A program made the translations under genes and the position numbers. DNA of 64,000 nucleotides from Pseudobdellovibrionaceae bacterium (lineage in GTDB: Bacteria > Bdellovibrionota > Bdellovibrionia > Bdellovibrionales > UBA1609): the NCBI GenBank assembly GCA_020635055.1, contig JACKAN010000008.1, forward strand, positions 79,890 to 143,889, given 5' to 3'. Below are positions 61,540-64,000 of this stretch, one piece after another (positions within the stretch are counted from its first letter, which is position 1; the number at the start of each line of letters is the position of its first letter). A model generated the notes under the pieces. That model was not told the origin of the DNA. It ran no database searches and worked only from the letters and a program-made list of their open reading frames with translations.

Positions 61540-63321
61540 CTAGGGGTGAAATACACAACGAAAGCCGACAGCATCCATCGAGTATGATGGGCCGACGTTC
61601 AAATTCGTCGTGAACACGCCCGTGGAAGTAACATTGCTCCAGCTGCCCCCACGTAAAATGCCACCCGCGTTATTATTAATATTGCCAATGCCAAGACCAC
61701 CGACACTTAGCGAAGTATAATCTCCTAGTGGTCCAAACTGATCTTTGGCATTTCTCGCTATTGTTGTAGTGCCTCCACTCAATGAAAACACATTCGTATG
61801 GGTGGTTGAGGTAATTTGCGAGATATAAGAATCAAGTCCATAGGAAATAATATTAATATAATCATCTTTGACCCATTCCCAAACATTACCACCAAGATCC
61901 CAAATAACTTCACCATTGGAAAGGCTATGGGTCCGCTTTTGCAAACTCCAGTCACCTAATGTTCCGCCATTACATGTTTGTCCCGTACCATCACAACCTT
62001 GAGCATCGCTGGCATTGGCCGATAATGGTTCATAAGGGGCACTATCGGCATGCCCCCTGTTAAGTTCGTTGCTGTCCGTTCCGCCATTTCCAGCAGAAAC
62101 TCCACCCACTTTGTTTTCCTTCCAATTTCCAGGGATTAGCTCAATATTTCTAGCAACAGTCTGCCATTCGTCATTCGTGATTAAATCATAATTTACGCCT
62201 AATGACTGACATTCTGCCACCGCTTCATTGCGGCTTATGCTCCGCCAGGGTCGACCCGATACTTTGGCTACAGGTGTGTATTGTTCTGTGGGAGCTAAGG
62301 TAGCCACCCAGTCAGCACTCACACCACTACAAGAGCCATTCCCCCCATTTGAGGGATCTGTATCCGTATCACAACCCCAGGCTTGTATTGTTCCTACACC
62401 AACACCTGAATCTTTTTCCGCCTTAGCCTCATACTTCATCACACAAAAATCACTCGTGCCATAGGCGGCGTTACCTGGCACGGGAATATATTCTCCCTCA
62501 GCACCACCTGTGGGACATGAGATCGCATTAGACACTGTGATGGTAGGCGAAGCACTCGATGTAGCGTTTTGATTACTTGCTAGATCTTGAGAAACATTAG
62601 CATTGATAGTGATCCCCACTGTGCCGTTACCAACACAATTGTTTAAAGTCACAGTTGGTGTAGTAGTATTCCCGTCAGTTATTACTGGGGCATCACAGCT
62701 CCCACCACCACCGTCATTCACGATGATATCACCGGCTGTTAGATTAATCGTATCTGCTCCTGAAAAGGTCACTGGAAAATCAAAACTCGTAGAGCTGCCC
62801 CCAATGGATGGATTTGGGCTTCCTAGAAACACTGAAGGCAGCGTATTGTCCACAGTAACCTCAAGACTGACGATTCCTTCGTCTTGAGTACCATTATTAG
62901 ATTTACCGGTGCCAGGGCTTAAAATAACTTTTAGTGTACCATCACCGTTGCAGTTAGTAATGTTTAAACTAGGGGTCATACTTTGTGCGTTGTTTATAAT
63001 TGGAGAATTACAATTAACTGATCCTGTATAGCTTAAAACAATATAACTATTTTGAAGATTCACTGATTCTACATTTTCATATGTGAGTTGAAAGCTAAAT
63101 GTAGTTGAAGAGTTTCCTATAGCTACGGCTGGAGTGAGGGAGGCAAAACTCACCGAAGGTGAATTGACAGAGCCTAAATTACCATGAATTTGATTGTTTA
63201 ACATGCAAGCTGAAAGAAGAAGGCAAGTTGTAAAAGAAAAAAATGACAATTTTAGACCTTTAAAAATAAAGTTTAGAGAAAACTCCCTTTTTTGTTGGTC
63301 GTTTGTTATTTCTTCTTTCAA
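61540..63321 (-). CDS. Lipoprotein with calx-beta-like repeats and a SUMF1-type C-terminal domain
   Basis: 593 residues from TTG 63321, chosen because AAAGGAGGGGAT directly precedes it; an in-frame ATG at 63360 has no ribosome site. The lipobox CLLLSAC puts the Cys near residue 39. Two similar beta domains follow (about 50-160 and 160-265: SVNSPSVSFASLTPAV, GSPNPSIGGSSTSFDFPVTFSG), then a formylglycine-generating-enzyme-like domain at about 265-593 (DFCVMKYEAKA, GRPWRSISRNEAVAECQSLG, NDEWQTVARNIE, GNVWEWVKD, GGILRGGSW, VGFRCVFHP). In such proteins the fold usually serves binding, not catalysis. Confidence 0.88.
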   Translation of the reverse strand: MKEEITNDQQKREFSLNFIFKGLKLSFFSFTTCLLLSACMLNNQIHGNLGSVNSPSVSFASLTPAVAIGNSSTTFSFQLTYENVESVNLQNSYIVLSYTGSVNCNSPIINNAQSMTPSLNITNCNGDGTLKVILSPGTGKSNNGTQDEGIVSLEVTVDNTLPSVFLGSPNPSIGGSSTSFDFPVTFSGADTINLTAGDIIVNDGGGGSCDAPVITDGNTTTPTVTLNNCVGNGTVGITINANVSQDLASNQNATSSASPTITVSNAISCPTGGAEGEYIPVPGNAAYGTSDFCVMKYEAKAEKDSGVGVGTIQAWGCDTDTDPSNGGNGSCSGVSADWVATLAPTEQYTPVAKVSGRPWRSISRNEAVAECQSLGVNYDLITNDEWQTVARNIELIPGNWKENKVGGVSAGNGGTDSNELNRGHADSAPYEPLSANASDAQGCDGTGQTCNGGTLGDWSLQKRTHSLSNGEVIWDLGGNVWEWVKDDYINIISYGLDSYISQITSTTHTNVFSLSGGTTTIARNAKDQFGPLGDYTSLSVGGLGIGNINNNAGGILRGGSWSNVTSTGVFTTNLNVGPSYSMDAVGFRCVFHP

Positions 63322-63361
63322 ATCCCCTCCTTTACGAACGTACTGTTTGTTTCGGATCAAA

Positions 63362-64000
63362 AATATCTATTTTTTAAATTTTATGTTTTTTTTACCCTTG
63401 TGCGCTAGAACCAAACTGAGAGGAGGGCTCTAAACCCAATATTTTTGATTTTGCCTCTATTTTTCTTTCCGAAATTCTCATTTTAAGAAAAATCATTTTG
63501 ATTTTTTGAATATTGCTCCTAATTAGAACAACAGCTCGATAAAAACCGACAGAAGTTCAAGGAATCACCTGATAAAAACAAGTAAGCAGAGTATTCTCAA
63601 AACACAAGAACTTTCATTAATTATTAAAACCACACTTGAAGTACATAGCAATAATCCAAGGATTTTGATAGTTATAGAAACAAGGACTTTTAAAAATAGC
63701 GGTGAATAGCTTGTTCACTCCGCGACAGGGCTACGGGACCGTCGGTAGATTTCAAAGGGTACAGGGAAATATAAAAAGGGTCAGCAGGAGCGTAAAGGCC
63801 AGAAACACCTATGAGAATGCCTCAAATGAACAGGTTAACCTCTGTCACCATAGATTTTGAACAAAAGTAGTAAGACTTCTTACTGTTGAGCAGGAGCAAC
63901 TCAAAATTATCTAATATTTTTTACTTGCCACACAAATTTTTTTTTATCAGATAGAATTCAAAATAATGTTTCTTTTTCCAGGCATGAATTAAACTGTCGC
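63362..64000. other. Terminal region, no recognised gene
   Basis: AT-rich. One open stretch around 63703-63860 (+ strand, GTG start, VNSLFTPRQGYGTVGRFQRV) shows protein-like composition but no family. Nothing else is identifiable before the window ends. Confidence 0.4.

Overview
The window looks like a chromosomal stretch from an AT-rich (my estimate by eye is below 40% GC) Gram-negative bacterium of the Bdellovibrio-like lineages. The reasons are a TIGR02147-type regulator sitting beside secreted proteins, many exported proteins and lipoproteins with FecR, delta-60-like, SUMF1 and DUF1566 domains, and phage-fibre-like surface repeats. This placement is an inference, and I cannot name a genus.

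Layout. 1-5.4 kb is ordinary chromosome: the 3' end of dnaJ followed by dnaK, a shared hairpin terminator, a convergent patatin phospholipase with a barrel-like protein, a FecR-domain protein and tRNA-His. 5.5-14.2 kb is a graveyard of nested insertion sequences. It holds an IS5-type element interrupted by an IS1380-type element, then a second IS1380-type copy that is itself interrupted by an integrase-core element and lies inside an IS66-type element. Exact target duplications can still be read for several of these. 14.5-22.6 kb is a defence-like island: an unknown gene, a membrane-anchored DUF4041/GIY-YIG nuclease, a frameshifted relative of Mrr-type restriction proteins, a SieB-type superinfection-exclusion protein, an IS50-group transposon, and a divergent C5-methyltransferase/candidate restriction endonuclease pair.

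22.8-33.4 kb carries a small regulator operon cut by an IS256 copy, secreted proteins and lipoproteins divergent from a TIGR02147 regulator, a second IS256 copy, and decayed gene fragments. 33.5-46.6 kb has small secreted proteins, an ISNCY element with a duplicated flank, a roughly 1300-residue surface protein split by an IS5 copy that left a 5-bp duplication, and remnants of queC and DUF366 broken by an IS30 piece and next to a 27-bp perfect hairpin. 46.6-55.4 kb is a run of exported proteins (M23 peptidase, propeller-like protein, HExxH metalloprotease-like protein, unknowns) plus a PLD fragment. 55.4-63.4 kb has a TIR-domain fragment, a complete but partly mutated IS66 element with an extra fourth ORF, a lipoprotein with 48-residue tandem repeats truncated by that element, and a lipoprotein with a SUMF1 domain.

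How it fits together. Recent IS activity (identical lengths, intact duplications, frames that rejoin perfectly) has been breaking surface, regulatory, tRNA-modification and defence genes. Single-base indels, several of them in A-runs, break further genes. The best candidate for an undescribed system is the 14.57-17.95 kb three-gene operon next to SieB.
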